Positions 1-8,664 are shown, counted from the stretch's first letter. The stretch is 11,867 bases of DNA from Solimonas sp047605265 (GCA_047605265.1 JASGFY010000081.1:1-11867); one strand, 5' to 3'. Notes: a model not told the origin generated them from the sequence alone. Numbers and translations: made by a program.

Positions 1-1
1 G

Positions 2-211
2 GCTGCCGCCGCGTTCGACACCGCCTATCGCCGGGCGGCCGCCGGCAGCGGCGGCGACGGCGATGCCGCGCTGCTGCGCCTGTTCGGCATCGACGAAGCG
101 GCCTTGCAGGTCGTGCGCAGCGCACCGGGCACGCCACGCGAGCGGGCGACCGCCATCCATGCGCTGGCGTCGCTAGCCGCGCGCCTCAAGCTCGTGGCGG
201 CGGCCCCATGA
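2..211 (+). CDS. C-terminal end of an unrecognised protein (5' truncated)
   Basis: An open frame enters from the left edge and ends at TGA 209-211, giving about 69 C-terminal residues that are Ala/Arg/Leu-rich and probably helical (ending LAARLKLVAAAP). The stop overlaps the glgB start in an ATGA, and codon use matches the neighbours, which supports a real gene in the same operon. In related clusters the gene before glgB is often treS, sometimes fused to maltokinase. However, this tail lacks the 'ELxYEL..RPDWV.IPL' type ending I associate with that fusion, so I do not assign it. No motif is recognisable. Being the real end of a gene is likely; its function is unknown. Confidence 0.6.
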   Translation, partial: AAAAFDTAYRRAAAGSGGDGDAALLRLFGIDEAALQVVRSAPGTPRERATAIHALASLAARLKLVAAAP

Positions 212-2433
212 CGGCCGGAACGCCGGCGCCCGCGGTCGACCGCGGCTTGCTGCTCGAGCACGGCGCGCTCGGCGCGCTGGTCGACGGCTATTGCGGCGAT
301 CCGTTCGCGTGGCTGGGGCCGCACGCCGATACGGGCGACGGCACGACGATCGTGCGCTGCTTCCAGCCGGGCGCCGAGCGCGTCGAGCTCGTCACGCGCC
401 GCGGCGAAGCGCTGGCGGCGATGACGCCGATCCAGGCGCCCGGCCTGTACGCCGCGCGCATCGCCGGCGGCGCCGGCGACTACCGCTTGCGCATCCACTG
501 GCCGGGCGGCGCCGTGCAGGAGACCGAAGATCCGTACGGCTTCGGCCTGCTGCTCGGCGAACTCGACCTGCACCTGATCGGCGAAGGCCGCCATCACGAG
601 CTCGGCCGCTGCCTCGGCGCGCAGCTCCTGACGGTCGACGGCGTCGACGGCGTGCGCTTCGCGGTCTGGGCGCCGAACGCGCGGCGCGTATCGGTGGTCG
701 GCGATTTCAACGGCTGGGACGGCCGCCGCCACATGATGCGGCTGCGCCAGCCGTCCGGCGTCTGGGAACTGTTCGTGCCGCGGCTCGCGGCCGGCGCGCG
801 CTACAAGTACGAAATCCTCGGTCCGCACGGCCTGCTGCCACTGAAAGCCGACCCGCTCGCGCGGCAATGCGAGGCGCCGCCGCGCACCGCGTCGATCGTC
901 GCCGCGCCCGACCGCTACGTGTGGCACGACGACGAATGGCTGCGGCACCGCGCCGCGCGTCAATCGGTGCACGCGCCGCTGTCGGTCTACGAGGTGCACG
1001 CCGGCTCGTGGCGGCGCCGCTGGGACGCCGGCCATCCGCCGCTGTCGTGGGACGATCTGGCCGACCAGCTGATTCCCTACGTCGCCGATCTCGGTTTCAC
1101 GCATCTCGAGCTGCTGCCGATCATGGCGCATCCGTTCGGCGGTTCCTGGGGCTATCAGCCGCTGGGCCTGTACGCGCCGCATGCCGCCTTCGGCGAGCCG
1201 GACGGCCTGCGCCGCTTCGTCGATCGCGCGCACCAGGCCGGCCTCGGCGTCATCCTCGACTGGGTGCCGGCGCATTTCCCGGCCGATCCGCACGGCCTCG
1301 CGCAGTTCGACGGCACGGCCTTGTACGAGCACGCCGACCCGCGCGAAGGCTTCCACCAGGACTGGAACACGCTGATCTACAACCTCGGCCGTCGCGAGGT
1401 GCACGGCTTCATGCTCGCCAGCGCGCTGTACTGGCTGGAGAGCTTTCACATCGACGGCCTGCGCGTCGATGCGGTCGCGTCGATGCTGTACCGCGACTAT
1501 TCCCGGCGACCGGGCGAGTGGATCCCCAACCAGTACGGCGGCCGCGAGAACCTGGAGAACGTCGCCTTCCTGCGCGAGCTCAACAGCGTCGTGCGGCAGC
1601 GCTGCCCGGGCGCGCTGACGATCGCCGAGGAATCGACCGCGTGGCCCGGCGTCTCGCGGCCGGTCGGCGACGGCGGCCTCGGCTTCTCGTATAAATGGAA
1701 CATGGGTTGGATGCACGACACGCTGCAGTACATCGGACGCGATCCGGTGCACCGCCGCCATCACCACGACGAGCTGAGCTTCGGCCTCGTCTACGCCTTC
1801 TCCGAGAACTTCGTGCTGCCGCTGTCGCACGACGAGGTCGTGCACGGCAAGCGTTCGCTGCTCGGCAAGATGCCCGGCGACGGCTGGCAGCGCTTCGCCA
1901 ACCTGCGCGCGTACTACGCCTTCATGTGGGCGCATCCCGGCAAGAAGCTGCTGTTCATGGGCGGCGAATTCGCGCAGGCGCGCGAGTGGAACCACGACGC
2001 CGAGCTCGACTGGCCAGCGCTCGCCGACCCGCGCCATGCCGGCGTGCAGGCGCTGATCCGCGATCTCAACCGTCTGTACGTCAGCGAACCGGCGCTGCAC
2101 GCACGGGACTGCGACGCCGGCGGCTTTCAATGGCTGGTCGGCGACGATGCGCAGAACAGTGTTTTCGCATGGGCGCGTCATGGCGGCGACGCGGAGCCGG
2201 TCGTCGCCGTCTGCAATTTCACGCCGGCATCGCGCGATGGCTACCAGCTCGGCGTGCCGCGCGCCGGCTGCTGGCGGATTTTGCTGAACACCGATTCGCA
2301 GCACTACGGCGGCAGCAATGCCGGCAACGGCGGCGAGGTGCGGACCGTGCCGGTGTCAATGCACGGGCAGGCGCAGGCGCTGACTTTGAGCATGCCGCCG
2401 CTGGCGGTCATGTGCCTGCGCTTCGAGGGATGA
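208..2433 (+). CDS. glgB: 1,4-alpha-glucan branching enzyme GlgB (GH13)
   Basis: Cytoplasmic enzyme of glycogen synthesis: it cleaves an alpha-1,4 glucan and transfers the piece to a 6-hydroxyl, creating alpha-1,6 branches. The 741 residues are close to the usual 730. An N-terminal domain (about 15-115) is followed by a CBM48 module (about 147-235, with VRFAVWAPNA and VVGDFNGWD), the GH13 barrel (about 255-630) and a C-terminal beta domain. Barrel motifs are YEVHAGSW, DWVPAHF (D351), DGLRVDAV (nucleophile D421), AEEST (acid/base E474) and SHDEVVH (D542). The 421/474/542 spacing equals that of E. coli GlgB 405/458/526. The ATG overlaps the upstream stop (ATGA) with only a weak G-rich ribosome site, suggesting coupled translation. 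Nothing looks broken. Family identification is very secure. Confidence 0.98.
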   Translation: MTAGTPAPAVDRGLLLEHGALGALVDGYCGDPFAWLGPHADTGDGTTIVRCFQPGAERVELVTRRGEALAAMTPIQAPGLYAARIAGGAGDYRLRIHWPGGAVQETEDPYGFGLLLGELDLHLIGEGRHHELGRCLGAQLLTVDGVDGVRFAVWAPNARRVSVVGDFNGWDGRRHMMRLRQPSGVWELFVPRLAAGARYKYEILGPHGLLPLKADPLARQCEAPPRTASIVAAPDRYVWHDDEWLRHRAARQSVHAPLSVYEVHAGSWRRRWDAGHPPLSWDDLADQLIPYVADLGFTHLELLPIMAHPFGGSWGYQPLGLYAPHAAFGEPDGLRRFVDRAHQAGLGVILDWVPAHFPADPHGLAQFDGTALYEHADPREGFHQDWNTLIYNLGRREVHGFMLASALYWLESFHIDGLRVDAVASMLYRDYSRRPGEWIPNQYGGRENLENVAFLRELNSVVRQRCPGALTIAEESTAWPGVSRPVGDGGLGFSYKWNMGWMHDTLQYIGRDPVHRRHHHDELSFGLVYAFSENFVLPLSHDEVVHGKRSLLGKMPGDGWQRFANLRAYYAFMWAHPGKKLLFMGGEFAQAREWNHDAELDWPALADPRHAGVQALIRDLNRLYVSEPALHARDCDAGGFQWLVGDDAQNSVFAWARHGGDAEPVVAVCNFTPASRDGYQLGVPRAGCWRILLNTDSQHYGGSNAGNGGEVRTVPVSMHGQAQALTLSMPPLAVMCLRFEG

Positions 2434-2471
2434 GGCGATGACGGTCGGAAAGCTCGCCTTCGCCACGGGCG

Positions 2472-2512
2472 CCCCTCACCCCAGCCCTTTCCCCGCGGGC
2501 GGGGAGAGAGAG
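2472..2512. repeat. Dispersed palindromic (REP-like) intergenic element, single copy in this window
   Basis: The segment has the layout CCCTCACCCCAGCCC, then a pyrimidine arm, a short loop, GGGGAGAG and a purine tail. From general knowledge, many beta- and gammaproteobacterial genomes carry numerous intergenic copies of this kind of unit. Only one copy is present here, so its repetitive nature is inferred from resemblance and not shown. Confidence 0.4.
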
Positions 2513-2521
2513 TCGTTTTTT
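2487..2521 (+). terminator. Hairpin plus T run: possible intrinsic terminator or attenuator
   Basis: CTTTCCCC (2487-2494) pairs with GGGGAGAG (2501-2508) over 8 base pairs including one T-G wobble. One further G-C pair (2495/2500) can close a CGGG loop. Seven bases later comes TTTTTT (2516-2521). That spacer is longer than in typical intrinsic terminators, where the T run follows the stem directly, so termination would probably be weak or partial. It could instead be the remains of a dispersed repeat, or an mRNA-stabilising or processing stem between glgB and glgX. Confidence 0.4.
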
Positions 2522-2537
2522 GCGGGAACAAGGGTCT

Positions 2538-2541
2538 GAGG
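2538..2541 (+). promoter_or_regulatory. Ribosome binding site deciding the glgX start
   Basis: GAGG lies 11 bases before ATG 2553, and the frame downstream of this ATG begins MSDLTDRL. An in-frame TTG at 2520 would add 11 residues (ending GHAT), but it falls in the T run of the hairpin element and has no ribosome site of its own. The ATG at 2545 is out of frame. ATG 2553 is therefore preferred. Confidence 0.6.
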
Positions 2542-2552
2542 GACATGCCACG

Positions 2553-4748
2553 ATGAGCGACCTCACCGACCGCCTGCTGCCGCCCGATCCGCAGCACAGC
2601 GACGGCCCGCTCGGCGCGCACTGGGACGGCCGCGGCACACACTTCGCCGTCTGGTCGGAAAGCGCCGAGCGGGTCGAACTGTGCCTGTTCGACGCCAGCG
2701 GCAGGCACGAGCAACGCTTGGCGATGCCGGACTGCGTCGACGGCGTCTGGCGCGGCTATCTGCCGAACGCGCGGCCCGGCCAGCTCTACGGCTATCGCGC
2801 CTACGGACCCTACGAGCCGAAGGCGGGCCAGCGCTTCAATCCGCACAAGCTGCTCGTCGATCCGTACGCGCGCCGGCTCGCCGGCGAGCTGAAATGGCAC
2901 GACGCGCTGTACGGCTACAAGGTCGGCTCGCCGCGCGCCGACCTGTCGTTCGACCGCCGCGACAGCGCCGCCTACGTGCCCAAGGCCGTCGTCGTCGACG
3001 AGCATTTCGACTGGGGCGACGACCATCCGCCGCGCGTGCCGTGGCCGCAGACGGTGATCTACGAAGCGCACGTGCGCGGCTATACCAAACGCCGCGACGG
3101 CTATTTCGAGCACGACCGCGGCACCTTCGGCGCGCTCGGCCACCCGCGCACGGTCGACTACCTGAAGCGGCTCGGCGTCACCGCCGTCGAGCTGCTGCCG
3201 GTGCACGCCTTCGTGCGCGACCGCTATCTCGTCGAGCAGCGGCTGACGAACTACTGGGGCTACAACACGCTGGCCTTCTTCGCGCCGGACGGCGCGTACC
3301 TGTCGGACGGCACGCTCGGCCAGGTGAAATGGGCGATCCGGCAGCTGCACGCGGCCGGCATCGAGGTCATCCTCGACGTGGTCTACAACCATACCTGCGA
3401 AGGCAGCGAACTGGGGCCCACGCTGTCGTTCCGCGGCCTCGACAACGCCGCGTACTACCGGCTGATGCCGGACGCGCGCTACTACATCAACGACACCGGC
3501 TGCGGCAACACGACCAACTTCAGCCATCCGGCGATGATCCGCCTGACGATGGATTCGCTGCGCCACTGGGCGCAGGAATTCCACGTCGACGGCTTCCGCT
3601 TCGATCTCGGCGTCACGCTCGGCCGCGAGCCGAACGGCTTCGATCCCGGCGCCGGCTTCTTCGACGCGCTGCTGCAGGACCCGGTGCTGGCGCGCGTGAA
3701 ACTGATTTCCGAACCGTGGGACATCGGCCCCGGCGGCTACCAGATCGGCAACCATCCGCCGGGCATGGCCGAATGGAACGGCAAGTTCCGCGACGACGTG
3801 CGCCGCTACTGGAAAGGCGACGCCGGCCTGCGCCCGGCGCTCGCCGCGCGCCTGCAGGGCTCGGCCGAGATGTTCGATCACCATCGCCGCCGGCCGTGGG
3901 CCAGCGTCAATTTCGTCACCGCGCACGACGGCTTCACGCTCGCCGACCTCGTCAGCTACAACGACAAGCACAACGAGGCCAACGGCGAAGACAACCGCGA
4001 CGGCAGCGATCACAACGGCAGCGCGAACTGGGGCGCCGAGGGTCCGGCCGACGACGCCGCGATCATCGCGCAGCGCGAGAGGATCAAGCGCGCGCTGCTG
4101 GCGACGCTGCTGATCGCGCACGGCACGCCGATGCTGCTGGCCGGCGACGAGTTCGGGCAGACGCAGCTCGGCAACAACAATGCCTATTGCCAGGACAACA
4201 AGATTTCGTGGCTCGACTGGTCGCGGCTCGACGGCGAGACGGGCCGCGCCCTGCACGGCTTCGTCGCCGAGCTGCTGAAGCTGCGCCGCGAGCAGCCGCT
4301 GCTGCAGGGCCTGCAGTTCCAGCACGCGCGCGTCGAGCTCGCGCCGGGCCTGCGCGACGTGTTCTGGTTCGACGAGAATGGCGCCGAGCTGAGCCCGGCC
4401 GACTGGAACAATCCGAACGCGCGCCTGCTCGGCCTGCGCCGCGCCGGGGTCAGCCGCGAACGCGAGAGCGCGATCGACATCGTCATCGCCCTGTTCAACG
4501 CCGACGGCAACACTTTCCGCTTCGAGCTGCCGCCGCCGCGGCTTGACTTCCGCCTGCTGATCGACACCGCCGCTCCGGCGCGCCGCGAGCGGCACCTCGT
4601 CGACGGCGCCGTCGACGTCGCCGGCCACAGCCTGATGCTGCTCGCCGCGCACGCCGAGCGCGCCGCGCTGGCGCCGCGCGCGAATCCGGTCGCCAACGAG
4701 GCCGCCGGCCAAAACGACGGGCGCGACGATCCGGTGCGCGCGGCATGA
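2553..4748 (+). CDS. glgX: Glycogen debranching enzyme GlgX (isoamylase-type GH13)
   Basis: Hydrolyses alpha-1,6 branch points, preferentially short branches left by phosphorylase, and releases linear maltodextrins in the cytoplasm. The 731 residues compare with 657 in E. coli and are within the range of proteobacterial homologues. A CBM48 module (about 20-125, with GTHFAVWSESAERVELCLFD) precedes the GH13 barrel. Motifs are YEAHVRGYT, DVVYNHT (D275), DGFRFDLGVTLGRE (nucleophile D351), ISEPWDIGPGGYQIG (acid/base E387) and TAHDGFTLADLVSYNDKHNE (D459). The triad spacing is within one residue of E. coli GlgX 336/371/443. The last codons overlap the treZ start (ATGA 4745-4748). In this cluster its linear products are the natural substrates for TreY. 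The C-terminal end (after about 700) is Ala/Arg-rich and poorly conserved. Confidence 0.97.
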   Translation: MSDLTDRLLPPDPQHSDGPLGAHWDGRGTHFAVWSESAERVELCLFDASGRHEQRLAMPDCVDGVWRGYLPNARPGQLYGYRAYGPYEPKAGQRFNPHKLLVDPYARRLAGELKWHDALYGYKVGSPRADLSFDRRDSAAYVPKAVVVDEHFDWGDDHPPRVPWPQTVIYEAHVRGYTKRRDGYFEHDRGTFGALGHPRTVDYLKRLGVTAVELLPVHAFVRDRYLVEQRLTNYWGYNTLAFFAPDGAYLSDGTLGQVKWAIRQLHAAGIEVILDVVYNHTCEGSELGPTLSFRGLDNAAYYRLMPDARYYINDTGCGNTTNFSHPAMIRLTMDSLRHWAQEFHVDGFRFDLGVTLGREPNGFDPGAGFFDALLQDPVLARVKLISEPWDIGPGGYQIGNHPPGMAEWNGKFRDDVRRYWKGDAGLRPALAARLQGSAEMFDHHRRRPWASVNFVTAHDGFTLADLVSYNDKHNEANGEDNRDGSDHNGSANWGAEGPADDAAIIAQRERIKRALLATLLIAHGTPMLLAGDEFGQTQLGNNNAYCQDNKISWLDWSRLDGETGRALHGFVAELLKLRREQPLLQGLQFQHARVELAPGLRDVFWFDENGAELSPADWNNPNARLLGLRRAGVSRERESAIDIVIALFNADGNTFRFELPPPRLDFRLLIDTAAPARRERHLVDGAVDVAGHSLMLLAAHAERAALAPRANPVANEAAGQNDGRDDPVRAA

Positions 4749-6580
4749 GCGCGCGGCACGCTCATGCGATGCGCGCCGGCGCCACGTATCTCGGCGGCGG
4801 CCGCACGCGCTTCGCGCTGTGGGCGCCGTCGCAGGCGCGGATCGCCCTGCAGATCGACGGCGCCGAACCGCAGCCGATGCAAAAGACGGCCGACGGCTGG
4901 TTCGAGCTTGAAACGGCCGCGGCGCCCGGCTGCGGCTACCGCTACCACGTCGCCGACGATCTCGCCGTACCCGACCCGGCGTCGCGCGCACAGTGCGGCG
5001 ACGTGCACGACGCGAGCCTCGTCGTCGATCCGCGTTCGTACGAATGGCAGCATGCCAGCTGGCGCGGCCGGCCGTGGCACGAGACGGTGCTCTACGAACT
5101 GCATCCCGGCTGCTGCGGCGGCTTTCGCGGCATCGCCGCGCGGCTGCCAGCGCTCGCCACGCTCGGCGTCACGGCGATCGAGCTGATGCCGGTCGGCGAT
5201 TTCCCCGGCGCGCGCAACTGGGGCTACGACGGCGTGCTGCCGTACGCGCCGGACGCCGCCTACGGCACGTCCGACGAGCTGAAGGAGCTGATCGATGCCG
5301 CGCACGGCCTCGGCCTGATGGTCTTCCTCGACGTCGTCTACAACCACTTCGGTCCGGACGGCAACTACCTGCACGCCTACGCGCCGGAGTTCTTCCGCGA
5401 CGACCGGCACACGCCCTGGGGCGCGGCGATCGATTTCCGCCGCCGCGAGGTGCGCGACTACTTCATCGACAACGCGCTGTACTGGCTGCACGAGTACCGC
5501 GTCGACGGGCTGCGTTTCGACGCGGTGCACGCCATCGGCGACCGCGACTTTCTCGTCGAGCTCGGCGAACGCTTGCGCGCGTCGATCGAAGAGAGCCGCC
5601 ACGTCCATCTCGTGCTCGAGAACGAAGACAACGACGCCAGCCTGCTCGGCCACGGATACGCGGAGCGGGCAAGCTTCGACGCGCAGTGGAACGACGACGC
5701 GCACAACGCGCTGCACGTGCTGCTGACCGGCGAGCGCGACGGCTACTACGCCGGCTACGCCGAGCACCCCCTCACCGATCTCGCGCGCGTGCTCGCCGAA
5801 GGCTTCTGCCGCCCGGGCAAACCGGCGGGAAGCGCGCCGGCGGGAAGCGGGCCCGCGCCGGGCGCGCCGCTGCCGCCGACGGCCTTCGTGTTCTTCCTGC
5901 AGAACCACGACCAGATCGGCAACCGCGCGTTCGGCGAGCGGCTGCAGACCCTGGTCGACGCTGGGACGATGCGCGCCGCCGTCGCGCTGCAACTGCTCTG
6001 CCCGCAGATCCCGCTGCTGTTCATGGGCGAGGAATGGGGCTGCCGCACGCCGTTCCTGTTCTTCACCGATCATCACGGCGAGCTCGCGCCGAAAGTCACC
6101 GAAGGCCGGCGCAACGAATTCGCGAAGTTCGCGGCCTTCGCCGACGCCGGATGCCGCGCGCGCATCCCCGACCCGAACGCGCCGGCGACGTTCCTGCATT
6201 CGGTGCCCGACGTCAGCGAGGCGCGCGACGACGACCACGCCGGCTGGCTCGCGTACTACGGCGAGCTGCTCGCCCTGCGCCATCGCCACATCATCCCGCG
6301 CCTGCGCGATGCGCGCGGCGCCGGCACGCAGCGGTTCGGCCAACGCGGCGTGCTCGCGCGCTGGACACTGGGCGAAGGCCGCGAGCTGGGCATCGCCGCG
6401 CAGTTCGCGCCGGGCGACGCACCGCTGCCGCTGCGGCCACGCGGCCGCCTGCTGTTCGCGAGCCGCGACGACGCGCTGGCCGGCGACGTCGTGCGCGGTC
6501 CCTGTTGCTGTGCCTTTCTAGACGATGATCTCGACGACGGGTCCGACGGCGGACCCAACCGGCGAGCGGAGCTTGCATGA
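4745..6580 (+). CDS. treZ: Malto-oligosyltrehalose trehalohydrolase TreZ (GH13)
   Basis: Second enzyme of the TreY-TreZ route: it hydrolyses the alpha-1,4 bond next to the trehalose unit of maltooligosyl trehalose and frees trehalose. The 611 residues are typical. An N-terminal beta domain (about 10-95, with TRFALWAPSQ) is followed by the GH13 barrel and a C-terminal beta domain (about 530-605). Motifs are YELHPGC, DVVYNHFGPDGNYLHAY (D196), DGLRFDAVHAIGD (nucleophile D259), LENEDNDASLL (acid/base E292) and FLQNHDQIGNRAFGERL (D389). DGLRFDAVHAI and the NHFGPDGNYL extension separate TreZ from GlgB and GlgX. A Pro/Ala/Gly/Ser-rich insert (about 355-380) with a short duplication sits before the last motif. 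ATG 4745 overlaps the glgX stop and lacks a good ribosome site, so coupled translation is likely. Confidence 0.97.
   Translation: MSARHAHAMRAGATYLGGGRTRFALWAPSQARIALQIDGAEPQPMQKTADGWFELETAAAPGCGYRYHVADDLAVPDPASRAQCGDVHDASLVVDPRSYEWQHASWRGRPWHETVLYELHPGCCGGFRGIAARLPALATLGVTAIELMPVGDFPGARNWGYDGVLPYAPDAAYGTSDELKELIDAAHGLGLMVFLDVVYNHFGPDGNYLHAYAPEFFRDDRHTPWGAAIDFRRREVRDYFIDNALYWLHEYRVDGLRFDAVHAIGDRDFLVELGERLRASIEESRHVHLVLENEDNDASLLGHGYAERASFDAQWNDDAHNALHVLLTGERDGYYAGYAEHPLTDLARVLAEGFCRPGKPAGSAPAGSGPAPGAPLPPTAFVFFLQNHDQIGNRAFGERLQTLVDAGTMRAAVALQLLCPQIPLLFMGEEWGCRTPFLFFTDHHGELAPKVTEGRRNEFAKFAAFADAGCRARIPDPNAPATFLHSVPDVSEARDDDHAGWLAYYGELLALRHRHIIPRLRDARGAGTQRFGQRGVLARWTLGEGRELGIAAQFAPGDAPLPLRPRGRLLFASRDDALAGDVVRGPCCCAFLDDDLDDGSDGGPNRRAELA
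5822..5851 (+). repeat. 15-bp in-frame tandem duplication in treZ
   Basis: Two copies of a 15-base unit starting CCGGCGGGAAGCG (5822-5836 and 5837-5851) differ at one base. They encode PAGSA then PAGSG (residues 360-369), followed by more Pro/Ala/Gly. This looks like a slippage-expanded flexible loop between barrel elements of TreZ and not a functional motif. Confidence 0.8.
6568..6571 (+). promoter_or_regulatory. Ribosome binding site for malQ inside treZ
   Basis: GGAG lies 5 bases before ATG 6577 within the last codons of treZ. With the ATGA overlap it supports 6577 as the malQ start and reinitiation by ribosomes finishing treZ. Confidence 0.55.
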
Positions 6581-8664
6581 CCGTCCACCTGAACGACGAA
6601 CTGCAGCGTCTCGCGGCGAACGCCGGCATCGCGCTGCGCTGGACCGACTATCGCGGCGAGCCGCACGAAGTCGGCGTCGACTCGCTGCGCGCGCTGCTCG
6701 AAGCGCTCGAGCTGCCGTGCGCGACGCCGGCGCAGATCGCCGACAGCGAGGCGCGGCTCGCCGCCGAGGCGGCGACCGTGCCGCCGCTGCTGACCGCGGT
6801 CGCCGGCGGCCCGCTGTTCGTGCCGTTGCCGCGGCTGGCCGGCCGCCGCCTGCCGCTGCAGCTCGAAGGTGGCGGCCGGCACGAGCTGGCGTTCGACGCC
6901 GCGGCCGGCGGCGCCACGGCGACCGTCGCGGTCGCGCCCGGCTATCACCGCCTCGCGCTCGACGACCGCTCGTTGACGATCGCCGTCGCGCCGCCGCGCG
7001 CCTGGGCGGTGCGCGACGCGAGCCCGCAGCGCGTCTGGGGCCTGGCCGCGCAGATCTATGCGCTGCGCCGCCGCGGCGACGCCGGCGTCGGCGATTTCAC
7101 CGCGCTGGCCGATTTCGCCGAACGCACCGCCGCGCAGGGCGCCGATGCGCTGGCCGTCAGTCCGGTGCACGCGCTGTTCTCGGCGGATGTCCATCACTTC
7201 AGCCCGTACGCGCCGTCGAGCCGCCTGTTCCTCAACGTGCTGCACGCCGATCCGGCGCTCGTGCTGGGCAGCGGTCCATGGCAGGCTCTGGTCGCCGAGC
7301 TCGGTCTGGGCGACGAGCTCGCGCGGCTCGAAACGCTGCCGCTGGTCGACTGGGCGGCGTCGGGCCGCGCGCGGCTCGCGCTGCTGCACGCCGCGTTCCG
7401 GCACCTGCGGCCGCGGCTGTCGGGCGACGACGCGCTCGGCCGGGAGTTCGAGGCCTTCGTCGCCGACGGCGGCGACGCGCTGCTCGACCATGCGCGCTTC
7501 GAGCTGCTGCACGCACAGCAGTTCGCGCAGGGCCGCTGGTCGTGGCGCGAATGGGCGCCGGCGCTGCGCGATCCGCGTTCGGCGGACGTCGCGCGGATCG
7601 CCGGCGCGCACGCCGACGAACTGCGCTTCCACCTGTTCGCGCAATGGCTCGCCGCGCGCGGGCTCGCGCAGGCGCAGCGCGCGGCGCGCGCGGCCGGCAT
7701 GGCGATCGGCCTGATCGGCGATCTGGCCGTCGGCAACGACGCCGGCGGCAGCCACGCCTGGAGCCGGCAGGCCGACATGCTCGGCGGCCTGTCGGTCGGC
7801 GCCCCGCCCGACCTGCTCAACGCGCTCGGCCAGAGCTGGGGCCTGTCGGCGTTCTCGCCGCGCGCGCTGCGCCTGCGCGGTTTCTCCGCGTTCATCGAAA
7901 TGCTGCGCGCGGCGCTGCGCCACGTCGGCGGCCTGCGCATCGACCACGTGCTCGGCCTGATGCGCCTGTGGCTCGTGCCGCAGGGCATGACGGCGCGCGA
8001 GGGCGCGTACCTGAAATGCCCGTTCGACGATCTGCTCCGCCTCGTCGCGCTCGAATCGCATCGCCATCGCGCGGTGATCGTCGGCGAGGATCTCGGCACG
8101 GTGCCGGACGGTATCCGCGAGTCGCTGTACGGCGCCGGCCTGATGGGCATGCGCGTGCTGTGGTTCGAGCGCGACCACGGCCTGTTCGTCGAGCCCTCGC
8201 GCTGGCCGCGCGAGGCGATGGCGGTGACGACGACGCACGATCTGCCGACGGTCGCCGGCTGGTGGCAGGGCCGCGACGTCGACTGGCGCGAACAACTGCA
8301 GCTGTTCGCGCCGGGCAGCGACGCGGCGCGCGAGCACGCCGAGCGCGCCGGCGAGCGCCGCAAGCTGTGGAGCGCGTTCCGCTACGCCGGCGTCGTCGAC
8401 CACGACGAGGTGCCGGCCGCGCACGACACCGGCCCGGTGATCCGCGCCGCGCTGCAGTTCGTCGCGCGCACGCCGGCCGATCTGGCGATCGTGCCGGCCG
8501 AGGACATCGCCGGCGTCGTCGAGCAGCCGAACCTGCCGGGCACGACGGTCGAGCATCCGAACTGGCGTCGCCGCCTGCCGGCGGACGCGGCGACGCTGTT
8601 CGACGACGCCGACGCGCGCGCGCGTCTCGCCGCGCTCGTCGGCGAGCGGCCCGCCACGCGCTGA
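6577..8664 (+). CDS. malQ: 4-alpha-glucanotransferase MalQ (amylomaltase, GH77)
   Basis: Transfers alpha-1,4 glucan segments between maltodextrins (disproportionation), so short chains from debranching or trehalose formation can be rebuilt into longer ones. The 695 residues match the long, E. coli-type MalQ with an extra N-terminal domain (about 1-145). The GH77 barrel begins near RVWGLAAQIYALR (about 150). Motifs include FSPYAPSSRLFLN, LIGDLAVGNDAGGS, SVGAPPDLLNALGQSWG, LRIDHVLGLMRLW (nucleophile D456), VGEDLGTVP (acid/base E504), THDLPTVAGWW (D555) and the C-terminal NLPGTTVEHPNWRRRL. The triad spacing (48, 99) nearly equals that of E. coli MalQ 448/496/548. The start overlaps the treZ stop (ATGA 6577-6580). 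Lying between treZ and treY implies a role in feeding TreY with chains of suitable length. Confidence 0.97.
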   Translation: MTVHLNDELQRLAANAGIALRWTDYRGEPHEVGVDSLRALLEALELPCATPAQIADSEARLAAEAATVPPLLTAVAGGPLFVPLPRLAGRRLPLQLEGGGRHELAFDAAAGGATATVAVAPGYHRLALDDRSLTIAVAPPRAWAVRDASPQRVWGLAAQIYALRRRGDAGVGDFTALADFAERTAAQGADALAVSPVHALFSADVHHFSPYAPSSRLFLNVLHADPALVLGSGPWQALVAELGLGDELARLETLPLVDWAASGRARLALLHAAFRHLRPRLSGDDALGREFEAFVADGGDALLDHARFELLHAQQFAQGRWSWREWAPALRDPRSADVARIAGAHADELRFHLFAQWLAARGLAQAQRAARAAGMAIGLIGDLAVGNDAGGSHAWSRQADMLGGLSVGAPPDLLNALGQSWGLSAFSPRALRLRGFSAFIEMLRAALRHVGGLRIDHVLGLMRLWLVPQGMTAREGAYLKCPFDDLLRLVALESHRHRAVIVGEDLGTVPDGIRESLYGAGLMGMRVLWFERDHGLFVEPSRWPREAMAVTTTHDLPTVAGWWQGRDVDWREQLQLFAPGSDAAREHAERAGERRKLWSAFRYAGVVDHDEVPAAHDTGPVIRAALQFVARTPADLAIVPAEDIAGVVEQPNLPGTTVEHPNWRRRLPADAATLFDDADARARLAALVGERPATR

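Larger units (their letters stand above)
2434..2552 (+). other. glgB-glgX intergenic gap
   Basis: This 119-base gap is the only substantial non-coding stretch in the operon; the other junctions overlap or are at most 24 bases. It holds a C-rich segment (CCCCTCACCCCAGCCC, 2472-2487), a hairpin (2487-2508), a T6 run (2516-2521) and the glgX ribosome site. The C-rich arm plus GGGGAGAG arm resembles a type of intergenic palindrome scattered in many GC-rich proteobacterial genomes. That resemblance is recalled, not searched. I see no convincing sigma-70 promoter. Confidence 0.7.

Noticed and set aside
291..1694. A 467-codon plus-strand frame inside glgB, and similar frames inside glgX (2681-4546) and treZ (4993-6528)
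   Set aside because: These are Arg/Pro/Ala-rich shadow frames with no domain features and no ribosome site.
2520..2552. TTG at 2520 as the glgX start
   Set aside because: It lies in the T run of the hairpin element without a ribosome site. ATG 2553, with GAGG upstream, gives a more plausible N-terminus.
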